A stretch of DNA of 64,000 nucleotides from Tillandsia leiboldiana (Eukaryota; Streptophyta; Magnoliopsida; Poales; Bromeliaceae): assembly GCA_029204045.2 (NCBI GenBank), contig JAQNDB010000259.1, positions 40,690-104,689 of the forward strand, written 5' to 3'. Of the stretch, positions 24,191 to 34,217 are shown one piece after another. The notes beneath the pieces were generated by a model. It did not search any database. It was not told where the DNA came from and saw only the letters and a list, made by a program, of their open reading frames with translations. Position 1 is the stretch's first letter. Every line of letters starts with the position of its first letter. The position numbers were made by a program, and so were the translations under genes.

Positions 24191-24197
24191 TTTTATA
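24191..24197 (-). promoter_or_regulatory. TATA box of F 5' LTR
   Basis: TATAAAA on the minus strand, about 1017 bp from the LTR start. It is followed by CT-rich sequence, as is common near plant transcription starts. As the 5' LTR copy this would drive the element's own transcript. Confidence 0.72.
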
Positions 24198-24369
24198 GGC
24201 TGCAGAAACAAATGACGAAATACCGGTTATGTCCCAATTTCCGGGCGCAGGGAACTTTCGGGCGCGCACTGTAGCAGCCCGAAAGATCACTGTAGCAGCC
24301 CGAAACTTTCCTGGGCCTCCACGTCGCCCGCCAAACAGGCGACAGCCGAACCCGCCGCACGCGTCGCGC

Positions 24370-25087
24370 CACGTGGCCACCCGCGGACGACGACACGTGG
24401 CACGCACCCCGGTCAACGCCCGCCTGCCGCGCCCACGTGCCCGCCTGACGCCGCCGCCTGCCACCCTGCCGCGCACAGTAGCCCCACCAATAGGAGAATG
24501 CCACGTGTCAAGCCTCTGCCTAGTGAACCCGGTGCACGAAATCATGTGGACCGAACCAATGCAAACCTGCCACGTGTCCAAGCCCGGTGCACCGTAACCC
24601 ATGAGCCATCCCGAATACTGCGTAGACCATCCGCCGTGAACCCACCTCTAGGATGATGCCACGTGTCACCCCCGGTCCACCGTGCGCCCCGCACTCCCCC
24701 GTAGACCGCGCCCCGCGGACCGGCCCACTCCCGAGCCGCCACGCGTCCAGCCCCCGGCGCACGCCTGCCGCGTGGACCGGGCGGCCCGCGCCTCCGTCCG
24801 CCGCGCTGCCTGCGGCCGCTCCGCCGCTGCCGCCGCCGCCGGAAACACTGTTCCGGCGTGAACAGTGTCCAGAGCCCAAAAATGACAAGTGGGTAGTCCG
24901 TTTTAACCGTTTTCGCGCGCTGAATCCAAATCCGAAGTCCAATTTGCCAAATTCCAACTCTAAAAATTGCCGAAGGCATCCGGGAAGATGTTCCTTGATC
25001 CAAACTTCGCGCTGGGTCCAATTTTAATATCCATGACGCGCGAAACCACTTCTGAAGCTCCGACGGAGTCCGCCGATCACCCACGTG
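24370..25087 (-). promoter_or_regulatory. G-box/ABRE cluster in F 5' LTR (U3)
   Basis: CACGTG occurs at 24370, 24394, 24434, 24502, 24571, 24660 and 25082, six of them within 300 bp and all upstream of the TATA box. CACGCGTC variants lie between. All seven are unchanged in the left LTR. Confidence 0.68.
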
Positions 25088-25214
25088 ATCCATTTAACAC
25101 ACTGAGCCCAACACTAATGTCCAATTGGAGCACAAATCCCACCAACACGCCAAATAGGCCTCCGGGAACTGTAGATGAACCAGTAATCTCGTCGTGGGGA
25201 TCCAGGTCCTCACA

Positions 25215-26847
25215 AATACCCTCCTGGTAACTCGGCCAGGGAAAATGCCCTCCCGGTAACTCGGCCGGGGAATAATACCCTCCTGGTAACTCGGCCAGGG
25301 GTAACGAAATACAGCTGTGTAATCCAGAGCGAACACCCAAGAGCATAATACGTGTCTAAGTCGGAAACCATAACCCGCGACTTACATGGCCGACCCGCAC
25401 TTGCCTGATAGCACGAGGTCACAATACCGTTGCGTTTGGAAACAAAATGGGCATCCCGTAATCCTTCTGGAAGAAACCAACCCACCTGCGAAAATCGACA
25501 AAATCCGCACGCCAACAAGGAGTCCTGACGCTACTCCACAGCTCCACGCGGCAAAACAAGCACCACCCACCACGTAGAAAGTCAACACTGAGTCACCACT
25601 GCGGGAAAAGGGAATAAACGGATCAGAAAACCCGCGGTCGAAACCCGCGCTCTCAAACGGCAGTGCCCGCGGCATTGCGCTCGCACCGCAGTGCCGCGCG
25701 CGGCCCGCACGGGGCCCGCTGCACTGCGCGGGGTCCGCGCAGTGCCCGCGGCACTGCGCTCGCACCGCAGTGCCGCGCGCGGCCCGCGGCACTGCGTGCG
25801 GTCCGCGCAGTGCCCGCGGCACTGCGTGCGGTCCGCGCAGTGCCCGCGGCACTGCGCTGACCCCGCAGTGCCGCTTGCGGCCCGTGTGGGGCACGCGGCA
25901 CTGCGCTCTCACCGCAGTGCCGCGCGCGGCCCGTGGCACTGCGCGCGGTCCGCGCAGTGCCCGCGGCCTGCTGCGCGCGCCAGCGTCGCTGCGCGCGCGC
26001 CTGCCCTGGAGGGGCACCCAGGGGGAGGCTGCTGGCGGCCTGGCTCTCTGCTGCACGACAACAGCAGCAGGGCGCCCGCTGCGCGCGGCTCTCATGCGCG
26101 CCCACACAGCGGCGCCTGCTGAGAGCAACGCTCCAGCCCGACCGTGCCGCGGCCCGCCTCCCAAGCCTCTCGATGCCACGAACCGGACAACAAGTCCCTC
26201 GCTTTACTAGCAGCAAAAAGAAAAGAAAAGGAAAGGCAAGAAGAGTAGCCAAAACCCACGCTTCACAAAAATAAAAATAAATAAATAAATACACACCTCG
26301 ACGAGGCTCGCCGCGCCCACGCTCGGCTCCATGCCCTTGCGGCGAAGAAAACAGCTCAAGATCACCTCTCCTTCTATTTTCCTTCTTCTTCCTCCTTCCT
26401 TCCTTTCTTCTTCCTCAGCTTCAGAACAAACCCAGCAGGACAATTGGAGAAGAAAGGAGTGAGATGGAGTTCGAGAGAGAGAGTGAGAGAGGGCTTTAAA
26501 AGGGAAAAGCTAATTAATTAGCTCCACCTACTCACCCAAAATAATTTAATTAACATCAACTCACCTTCAATTTAATTAATTCACCTACTCTCTCTCTCTC
26601 TGCCAACTCCCACTCCACCAGCTGCTATAAGGGCAACATTAACAAAATTTTAATTAAAGCAATTTAATAAATAAAATAATCAAAAAGTGGCCACGCTAAC
26701 TCACTTTTCGACCTCCGCACCTCCGCCGCTGCCCGGAACCTCCCGAACTCCGCTGTAATCTTAAAATACACATGCTCACGGCTTTTCTCACCCAAAAAGC
26801 CCATCTGCAGAGTAGGTAAGCTCAAACCAAGAATCCGATACACTACA
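25215..26847 (-). repeat. Element D 3' LTR, part 2
   Basis: Continues D's LTR after F and ends ATACACTACA before the polypurine tract. Compared with the 5' LTR it lacks a 744-bp block (39427-40170): the joint at 25663 shows microhomology GCA. It contains hairpin-forming CAGTGCC repeats at about 25660-25965 and CT-rich sequence at 26370-26490. No gene is present. Confidence 0.92.
25660..25965 (-). repeat. GC-rich CAGTGCC hairpin repeats in D 3' LTR
   Basis: Repeats of about 32-34 bp contain GCAGTGCC-CGC-GGCACTGC, an 8-bp perfect stem with a three-base loop. The same array is at 40160-40460 in the 5' LTR. Confidence 0.85.
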
Positions 26848-26860
26848 CTCTCCCCCTCTT
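26848..26860 (-). other. Polypurine tract of element D
   Basis: AAGAGGGGGAGAG on the minus strand, directly before LTR start TGTAGTGTA. It differs from the A/C/F tract. Confidence 0.82.
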
Positions 26861-26898
26861 CAAATGGTTTTGTCCTCGAAACCCAAAAAGCTCCAAAA

Positions 26899-27318
26899 TC
26901 ACGAGGGGGTCTCAAATAAGTGCGGGTAGGTAGTCCTCAACTCATCCTCGGGCTCCCAAGTAGCCTCTCTCTCATCATGGTGGCTCCACAATACCTTCAC
27001 ATAAGGTATAACCCGATTTCGCAATTCTCTCGTCTCACGAGCAAGAATTCGAACCGGGCGCTCTCGAAAGTGCAGCTCCTCGTCTAGCTCCAAGGAAGTG
27101 AAGTCCACAATGTGAGAGGGATCGTAGACATACCTCCTCAAGACAGATACATGGAAAACATCATGAGTACCGGCTAGACGCGGCGGTAGGGCAACCCGAT
27201 AGGCGACAGGTCCGATACGCTCTAAAATCTCAAATGGTCCAATAAAACGCAGGCTTAGCTTCCCGCGCACTCCAAAGCGTCGAATCCCTCGAGAGGGCGA
27301 GACTTTCAGAAACACATG
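26899..27318 (-). pseudogene. Element D integrase C-terminus and chromodomain-like tail (downstream of G)
   Basis: The open frame (27315-26899) begins FLKVSPSRGIRRFG and runs through GPFEILERIGPVAYR and FHVSVLRRYV to a chromodomain-like end (RVIPYVKVLWSHHDEREATWEPE), then a normal stop. It is the natural continuation of the integrase frame at 33439-34217, separated by element G inserted after the codons for VGDHV. On its own it has no start, so it is a fragment of a dead gene. The tail is of the type thought to direct chromoviruses to heterochromatin. Confidence 0.92.
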
Positions 27319-28613
27319 TGTAGGTTTTTAAGGATCCACAAGGATCTAAATAGGTACTATCAAACAACTAGAGGGGGGGTGAATAGGTGTAATACTTATA
27401 AAACTCAATCTCAGTGCAAAATAAAAACCAATGCGGAAAATAAAAATAGCACACCGAGATATACGTGGAAACTCCAATCCAGGAGAAAAACCACGGGACC
27501 AACACGCAATAACAATCCACTAAGAATAGAAGAATAACAAGGTGATTACCGACTCCACGGACTCCAACCCCTCATTCAGCTTCTTCGGATCTTGCGCTCG
27601 CCGAACACGCAATAACAATCCACTAAGAAAAGAAGAATAACAAGGTGATTACCGAATCCACGGACTCAACCCCTCCTTCAACTTCTTCGGACCTTGCGCT
27701 CCATCGATTGCACGTCCACTGCACACGTTCGAATCCACGAACGCCACTCGAATCCACGAGCACACGTTTCGAATCCACGAAACGCCTTCAACACATCGAA
27801 TCCACGATGCTACGTCGAATCCACGACGCAAACTTAGCCGATAGGAATATTAGCTTCGATGGTGATCCTTTGCTTAGATTCTCATTGAGGAACCGTAGAA
27901 GAAATCTCTAAGCAAAGATTAGATCAATTCGACAAAAGATATGTTCTTGAAGGAACCGTCGAATTGACCTAAAAGAGGCTATAAAGAAGAACGATAAAAA
28001 CCTAGCCTCTAGGGTTGCTCTCAAGTGTTTAATTAATTAATCGGTAGTTTTTGAGAAACCCTAAATGTCTATTTATAGTTTAGAAACCTTTGGAAAGAGA
28101 TAAGCATCAAAAACTGGCTTAACAGAAATTTTCCCGCACGACGATCCGGATCGGATTTACGGCGATCCTGATCGTCGTCTTTTTTCAGCAATTCCTGAAA
28201 AAACAAGGTTCGTGATCCGGATCGGAATTCTGATCCGGATCGGAATTCTGATCCGGATCAGTTCAGGATCAGAAATTCTGAAACATACAATTTGTCCAGT
28301 TTTTGATTTTTAAGCAATGAAAACTTATCCAAGTGTTTTTGAACCACTCAAATGTATTCGGATCACCATAATTATTTAGTTAAACGTACCTGATCAATCC
28401 GAATCCATTTTCCTTAAGATTGATGTAATTGATCCACAATTCTTCTACTTCAATCTTCAAGACTCAAAACACTGAGTGTCAACTTGAGATCTTGTTGAAT
28501 CTTCTCTAAGTCTTCGATTGCTGATTGACAATTTGATCACTTCAAGACGCCGACTCAACTCAACAACTCAACTACTCAACTCACGAAATATGCCAACACA
28601 AAAAGCCGTAACA
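27319..28613 (-). repeat. 3' LTR of element G (1295 bp)
   Basis: TGTTACGGC... to ...AACCTACA on the minus strand. The motif TGATCCGGATCGGAATTC near 28210-28262 has one more copy here than in the 5' LTR, which explains most of the length difference. Confidence 0.93.
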
Positions 28614-28625
28614 ATCTCCCCCTTT
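28614..28625 (-). other. Polypurine tract of element G
   Basis: AAAGGGGGAGAT on the minus strand, adjoining LTR start TGTTACGG. Confidence 0.85.
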
Positions 28626-28933
28626 GGCAATTTCGTGACAAAACCCAAACATACATAAAACGCTCAAGACACTCATCTTAAACCAAAAAATCGAAACTCA
28701 ATGTCATCACCAAAACATTGACTTTCTTTGCGTGAAAGATCCAATAAACAAAAATTACAATTGAACCAGTCTTAGAACAAACTCTATGACTTAGGACTTG
28801 GAGTCTAAAAGTGATGTAATTCCTGCAAAACAAAACTCCAAACAAAATCAAACGTTAGTCGTTAGAAATTAAATGTAAATCCTACATTTGATTCGTCCTT
28901 TTGGTTCTTTTTGTTTTTCGGCTCCTTTTTCAT

Positions 28934-29022
28934 CATCTCCCCCTATCTCGATGATCTCTTCTCCGTCTCCCCCTATCTCGATGATCTCATCTCCCCCATT
29001 TCTCTTCTCCCCCTTTTTGTCA
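28934..29022 (-). other. Additional polypurine-tract-like motifs of element G
   Basis: Four further AGGGGGAGA-type tracts (near 28937, 28967, 28991 and 29008 on the minus strand), two within a repeated 32-bp block. Multiple tracts upstream of the 3' LTR are a known Sirevirus feature. Confidence 0.75.
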
Positions 29023-30171
29023 CAAATTGTCAAACAGTGAACATACTAGACAAAAGGAAATCACTAACAGCATTAGTTCATAGAGAAAGAGAGATAAAAG
29101 CTCAGTTCCGGTATATAACAAAAACACAGATTGCGTACCGGTAGCCGAAAGCAAAAATCAAATAATTTCTTGAAACAAATCCAGATTTTGAAATAATTGA
29201 ATTACCGATTTGTATTCCATCAAGAAAACAATTTAAGTGCTTCAAAATAATATGAGATCACATAGATGTCATTCAATCCAATTAATTATAAAAATTAAAA
29301 GGATTTACTCCAAAATCATGAAAAATAAAGGTAAAACATTATAAACCGTTTTTCATGTTATATTCATCAAACACAAGTCATCAAAAATAATCTTGAGATC
29401 CAAACTCTATCAAGATGTAACGGATTTACAAAGATGACTTACGGAGATTTCCAAGTGACATCAATCTTGAATTCTACCCTTTCAAATTGAGATAAACACA
29501 AAAATACCTAAGGGTGGCTCTTTGAGCATCTTTTAACTATCCCACCTTATACCAACCAGGAGATTGTTCAAAATACGAACTTTGAATTTAAATCTCCGAA
29601 AGCTTCAACTAAACAAAATTTCATAAATATTTTTCAAGCATCCATAACATGTGGTAGCTTCACACACAAACCGGACGACCGGGGTGGCAGCTCTTTCCAA
29701 CATGTGGTGGTAGTTTTCACACTCCTTTCGGATGTAACTCTTTCCACATCTTTTGCAATTCATTTATTTACCCTTGTAAGAATGCAATCTCTTACGTGAA
29801 AGAATCAAATTCCAAATTTTAGTCTATCGGTTGTCTCACGTTTATCACAATGAATTCACACAACCGAGATAGATTAAGCATCTAAAGATCACACATGATT
29901 TCTAAAATTTGATGCTTATAATATCAAAAACTCCTATAATGAAGTATCTTCAAGATTATGATTATGGAGTAAAGTTGATAATCCATATAAAATTAATTTG
30001 GAGTGAATAACCGTGAAGCCCTTTTTTATTCAATGCACTTGTTCATTAAAAACCTTTTGTTAAAAAAAAAACAAAACATAAAAACAAAGAGCATTGAAAA
30101 CATGTAATGTAGAGATTCAGAAAAATATGAAAGGAAAACCAATCAAAGCATTACATACAGTCATAAGCTAT
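29023..30171 (-). other. Non-coding 3' internal region of element G
   Basis: AT-rich sequence between the gag stop and the purine tracts. I see no pol motif and no long open frame. It stands where a full copia element would have several kilobases of pol. Confidence 0.7.
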
Positions 30172-32127
30172 TTAGAACTTAAGACAAGGAAAGATATCAC
30201 CTTTCCGAATCCAAAATCGCTGGATTTTGGGTTGTCTTGATTCGTTGTGGCCAGGGGTTGTCCGCTTTGACTGTTGATCCACCTTAAGTCTTTGCCTTGC
30301 AATGATCCACTTGTATGATTGATGTTGTGGCTCGGACCTTTGGTGGGTTGAGTGAACTCCTTTGACTTGATGTATCTTTTGAGTCCGTTGAGTCCGTTCC
30401 ATAGATGAAGTTGCCGAAGGATTTTTCTTTCTCTTTTTCGGGCAATCCTTCACCAAATGTCCTTCAAGTCCACAAAGGTGACACGTTCTTCCTTTCAATT
30501 TGATTGTGGAACTTGAAGCATGCACAGTTTGATCCTTTTTAGAACCCAAACCAACCTTGCTTGTTTGACTTAATCCGCACATACAATCTAGTTTCTTGGA
30601 AACGGTTGAAAGCCTTTGTATGTCGGATTTGAGTTCATGAACTTGCTTGGTCAATGCTTGGTTGGTGACATGAATCTCCTCAAACTGTTTTTCTAGAAAA
30701 CCAATCTTGTCCATATATGATTTAGTGTTTGTCTCCGATTGGTTTAGCTTTTCTTGGAGGATTTTATTGTTATCCAATAAACGTCCTTGTTCCTCCTCGA
30801 GATCATGAAGTTTTATCTTTAAAGCTTGATTCTCATCTTGAACTTCAAGTCGTTGCTTCCTCAACTTCTTAATATGTTTGGCCATCTTCTTTGATTCCGT
30901 AAGAAGTTGTTGATATGACTCAACGAGTTCTTCTCCGTCCGACTCCCCCTCACTTGATGACTCTCCGCCGGTTGTTGATGTTTCATACAAAATCAAAGGA
31001 GTAGAGTCAGTGACTAAAGATGATAAACACAAATTAGAAGAGGGAATTTGAGAGGCATGAAAAGCAACGACTTTTTCCTCTTTACTTGAGGTCGATTCAT
31101 TAGAAGTAGAATCGTCCCAAGTTTTCGCTTGCAAAGCCTTCTTTTTATATGATTTCGGAGAAGGACAATCCGTTGAAATATGGCCGTAGCCTTTGCATCT
31201 ATAACATCGGATTTCCCCTTCGAATTCATCTTTTTCCTTAGAAGGTTTTGCAAGGCTTTTGAGGTTAGAGGATTTAGAACCCGATGATCCTTTAGATGGT
31301 TTCGTGGATGAAGACCCATCGGTTCGATTCTTCCAAAATTTCCGACGAAATTTCTTTACGATCCGCGCCAATTGTTCTTCAAAATCGGCAAAAGAGATTT
31401 CATCGTCGGAACTTGATTCGCTATCTTCTTCCTTTGTTGATTTGAATGCAATACCTGTAAGCTTAGAAGAAGACATGGAAGAAACTTGATTAGTAGGAAA
31501 AGTCATTTCATAAGTTTGCAAAGCACCTACTAATTCCTCTACTCTCATCTCATCCGGATGACTAACGGTTTCAATGGCGGTAACCTTTGCCCTAAACCGT
31601 TCCGGAAGAGTCCGAAGTATCTTTCTTACAATTCTCAACTCCGGGATCTTTTCTCCTAAATTAGCACAAGTATTGATCACATCTTGAAGTCTAGTGTAAT
31701 AATCTGTAAACAATTCATGCTCTTCCATATGAATAGAGCCAAATTGACTTGTAAGCATCTGGAGCTTTTGAATTTTTACAAGATTAGTACCCTCATGTGT
31801 AATTTTGAGAATATCCCAAATTTCCTTCGCGGTTTCACACGCGGAAATTCTTGTGAACTCAGTCGAGGAAAGAGAGTTAAATAGAGCGTTCATACCTTTC
31901 CCATTGTAAGAAGATCTTTCGAGTTCCTCTTTGGACCATCTAGAGCGAGGTTTTGGGGTAGTAGAATTTCCTACTTCCTCAACAGGATGCACCCAACCGT
32001 ATTCCACGGATTGCTATACCCGCTCATCAACTGCGATGAGAAAAGCCCTCATCCGCACTTTCCAATAAACATAATTAGTCCCATCAAAAAGAGGAGGTCT
32101 AAAAATATTACCACTTTCACCCGACAT
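30172..32127 (-). pseudogene. gag: Gag of element G (copia type, UBN2 family) with one premature TAG
   Basis: The likely true start is the ATG at 32127, giving MSGESGNIFRPP and the family motif FDGTNYVYW. Codon 38 (32014-32016) is TAG where relatives have Trp (VWQ-VE-GW); after it the frame is open for over 600 codons to a stop at 30172. Domains: UBN2 Gag domain to about residue 200; Asp/Glu/Ser-rich linker; zinc knuckle CYRCKGYGHISTDC; long coiled coil; second knuckle CHLCGLEGHLVKDC; basic tail. The tail loses similarity near KWII, where the protease would begin. Gag forms the particle that packages the RNA. Without readthrough only a 37-residue peptide or an internally initiated protein (for example from 32007) could be made. 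Confidence 0.87.
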
Positions 32128-32149
32128 GATAGATAAACCTAAAATCCTC

Positions 32150-32161
32150 TCTGATACCACT
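32150..32161 (-). other. Primer-binding site of element G (tRNA-Met)
   Basis: AGTGGTATCAGA on the minus strand, starting at the 5' LTR end. Confidence 0.88.
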
Positions 32162-33438
32162 TGTAGGTTTTTAAGGATCCACAAGGATCTAAATAGGTAC
32201 TATCAAACAACTAGAGGGGGGGTGAATAGGTGTAATACTTATAAAACTCAATCTCAGTGCAAAATAAAAACCAATGCGGAAAATAAAAATAGCACACCGA
32301 GATATACGTGGAAACTCCAATCCAGGAGAAAAACCACGGGACCAACACGCAATAACAATCCACTAAGAATAGAAGAATAACAAGGTGATTACCGACTCCA
32401 CGGACTCCAACCCCTCCTTCAGCTTCTTCGGATCTTGCGCTCGCCGAACACGCAATAACAATCCACCAAGAAAAGAAGAATAACAAGGTGATTACCGAAT
32501 CCACGGACTCAACCCCTCCTTCAACTTCTTCGGACCTTGCGCTCCACCGATTGCACGTCCACTGCACACGTTCGAATCCACGAACGCCACTCGAATCCAC
32601 GAGCACACGTTTCGAATCCACGAAACGCCTTCAACACATCGAATCCACGACGCTACGTCGAATCCACGACGCAAACTTAGCCGATAGGAATATTAGCTTC
32701 GATGGTGATCCTTTGCTTAGATTCTCATTGAGGAACCGTAGAAGAAATCTCTAAGCAAAGATTAGATCAATTCGACAAAAGATATGTTCTTGAAGGAACC
32801 GTCGAATTGACCTAAAAGAGGCTATAAAGAGGAACGATAAAAACCTAGCCTCTAGGGTTGCTCTCAAGTGTTTAATTAATTAATCGGTAGTTTCTGAGAA
32901 ACCCTAAATGTCTGTTTATAGTTTAGAAACCTTTGGAAAGAGATAAGCATAAAAAACTGGCTTAACAGAAATTTTCCCGCACGATGATCCGGATCGGATT
33001 TACGGCGATCCTGATCGTCGTCTTTTTTCAGCAATTCCTGAAAAAACAAGGTTCGGGATCCGGATCGGAATTCTGATCCGGATCGGTTCAGGATCAGAAA
33101 TTCTGAAACATCCAATTTGTCCAGTTTTTGATTTTTAAGCAATGAAAACTTATCCAAGTGTTTCTAAACCACTCAAATGTATTCGGATCACCATAATTAT
33201 TTAGTTAAACGTACCTGATCAATCCGAATCCATTTTCCTTAAGATTGATGTAATTGATCCACAATTCTTCTACTTCAATCTTCAAGACTCAAAACACTGA
33301 GTGTCAACTTGAGATCTTGTTGAATCTTCTCTAAGTCTTCGATTGCTGATTGACAATTTGATCACTTCAAGACTCCGACTCAACTCAACAACTCAACTAC
33401 TCAACTCATGAAATATGCCAACACAAAAAGCCGTAACA
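32162..33438 (-). repeat. 5' LTR of element G (1277 bp)
   Basis: About 98.7 percent identical to 27319-28613 by eye. It carries GGATCCGGATCGG palindromic segments near 33050-33090, with one repeat unit fewer than the 3' LTR. Confidence 0.93.
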
Positions 33439-34217
33439 ACATGATCTCCTACCAGAAACTCCAAGTCTCGCCGCCTCCTGTCGGCGTAGCTCTTATGTCG
33501 GCTCTGTGCAATGACCAAGTGGCGCCGAATAACCTTGACCTTCTCCTCGGCTTCCAAAAGCAAATCAGGTCCCAAGGTTTTCCTTTCACCCACATCACTC
33601 CAACAAAGAGGCGATCGACATTTCCTACCATACAATGCTGCATAGGGTGCCATCTGGATACTCACCTGGAAGCTATTGTTGTAGGCAAACTCTGCTAATC
33701 TCAAGTGTCGATCCCAACTACCGCTAAAGCTCAGGACACATGCTCTCAACATGTCCTCCAGAGTCTGAATAGTCTGCTCGGACTGTCCGTCGGTCTGTGG
33801 GTGGAAGGCGGTACTAAACTGAAGCTGGGTCCCCAAGGCCGTCTGCAAGCTCCTCCAAAACTGCGAGGTAAACCTGGGGTCCCTATCTGACACGATAGAA
33901 GCTGGCACTCCATGAAGCCTCACGATCTCGTCAAGGTATAACTGTGCTAACCTCTCCAAGGCCCAACCCGACTGAATCGGCAAAAAGTGGGCTGATTTAG
34001 TCAATCGGTCCACGATCACCCAAATAGCATCAGCTCCACTCTGAGTCCTCGGCAGTCCCACAATAAAGTCCATGGTGACACAATCCCATTTCCACTCAGG
34101 GATCGGTAGGCTTTGTAGCTTGCCAGCGGGAACCTGGTGTTCCGCCTTAACCTGTTGGCAAGTTAGACAGTGGGCGACAAACCTACCAATATCCCTCTTC
34201 ATGCCTTGCCACCAAAA
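33439..34217 (-). pseudogene. Element D integrase, N-terminal and catalytic part
   Basis: The frame carries the second half of the HHCC finger (VAHCLTCQQVK), the catalytic core (MDFIVGLP, SDRDPRF, DGQSEQTIQTLED with D, D and E retained) and GADAIWVIVDRLTKSAHF. It ends at VGDHV where element G is inserted. Upstream, TAA at 34218-34220 separates it from RNase H: the codon replaces the Gln of KAQFWW in C, a C-to-T change. Confidence 0.92.

Larger units (their letters stand above)
14158..25214 (-). mobile_element. Element F: non-autonomous LTR retrotransposon (LARD-like), same family as A
   Basis: It is flanked by AATAC (14153-14157 and 25215-25219) within the 29-bp minisatellite of D's 3' LTR. 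LTRs of 3559 bp (left) and 4096 bp (right) enclose a 3402-bp core with a tRNA-Met primer site and polypurine tract but no usable gene: degraded gag, RT and chromodomain fragments remain, and most RNase H and integrase sequence is absent. I counted about 14 substitutions between the LTRs, so insertion was recent relative to the decay of the core. Long LTRs with a conserved non-coding core match the LARD description. Confidence 0.92.
21119..25214 (-). repeat. 5' LTR of element F (4096 bp, full length)
   Basis: TGTGAGGACC... to ...GGGGCGTGACA on the minus strand. It carries four 21-bp units (22229-22312), the 515-bp segment missing from the left copy (22772-23286), the TATA box and the G-box cluster. 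Short open frames inside it are shared with element A LTRs but look non-coding. Confidence 0.94.
27319..33438 (-). mobile_element. Element G: gag-only Ty1/copia element (Sirevirus-like, non-autonomous)
   Basis: It is flanked by ACATG (27314-27318 and 33439-33443) within D's integrase gene. LTRs of 1295 bp (27319-28613) and 1277 bp (32162-33438) enclose 3548 bp with a tRNA-Met primer site, a long gag gene, several AAGGGGGAGA-like purine tracts and no protease, integrase, RT or RNase H. I counted about 16 substitutions between LTRs (near 1.2 percent). Repeated purine tracts and a long coiled-coil Gag with zinc knuckles are features described for Sireviruses; an element keeping only gag fits the TR-GAG group. 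It must rely on enzymes from another element. Confidence 0.9.

Noticed and set aside
26899..27315. Independent small gene encoding a chromodomain protein
   Set aside because: It is the 3' end of D's integrase separated by element G; the frame joins exactly across the ACATG duplication.
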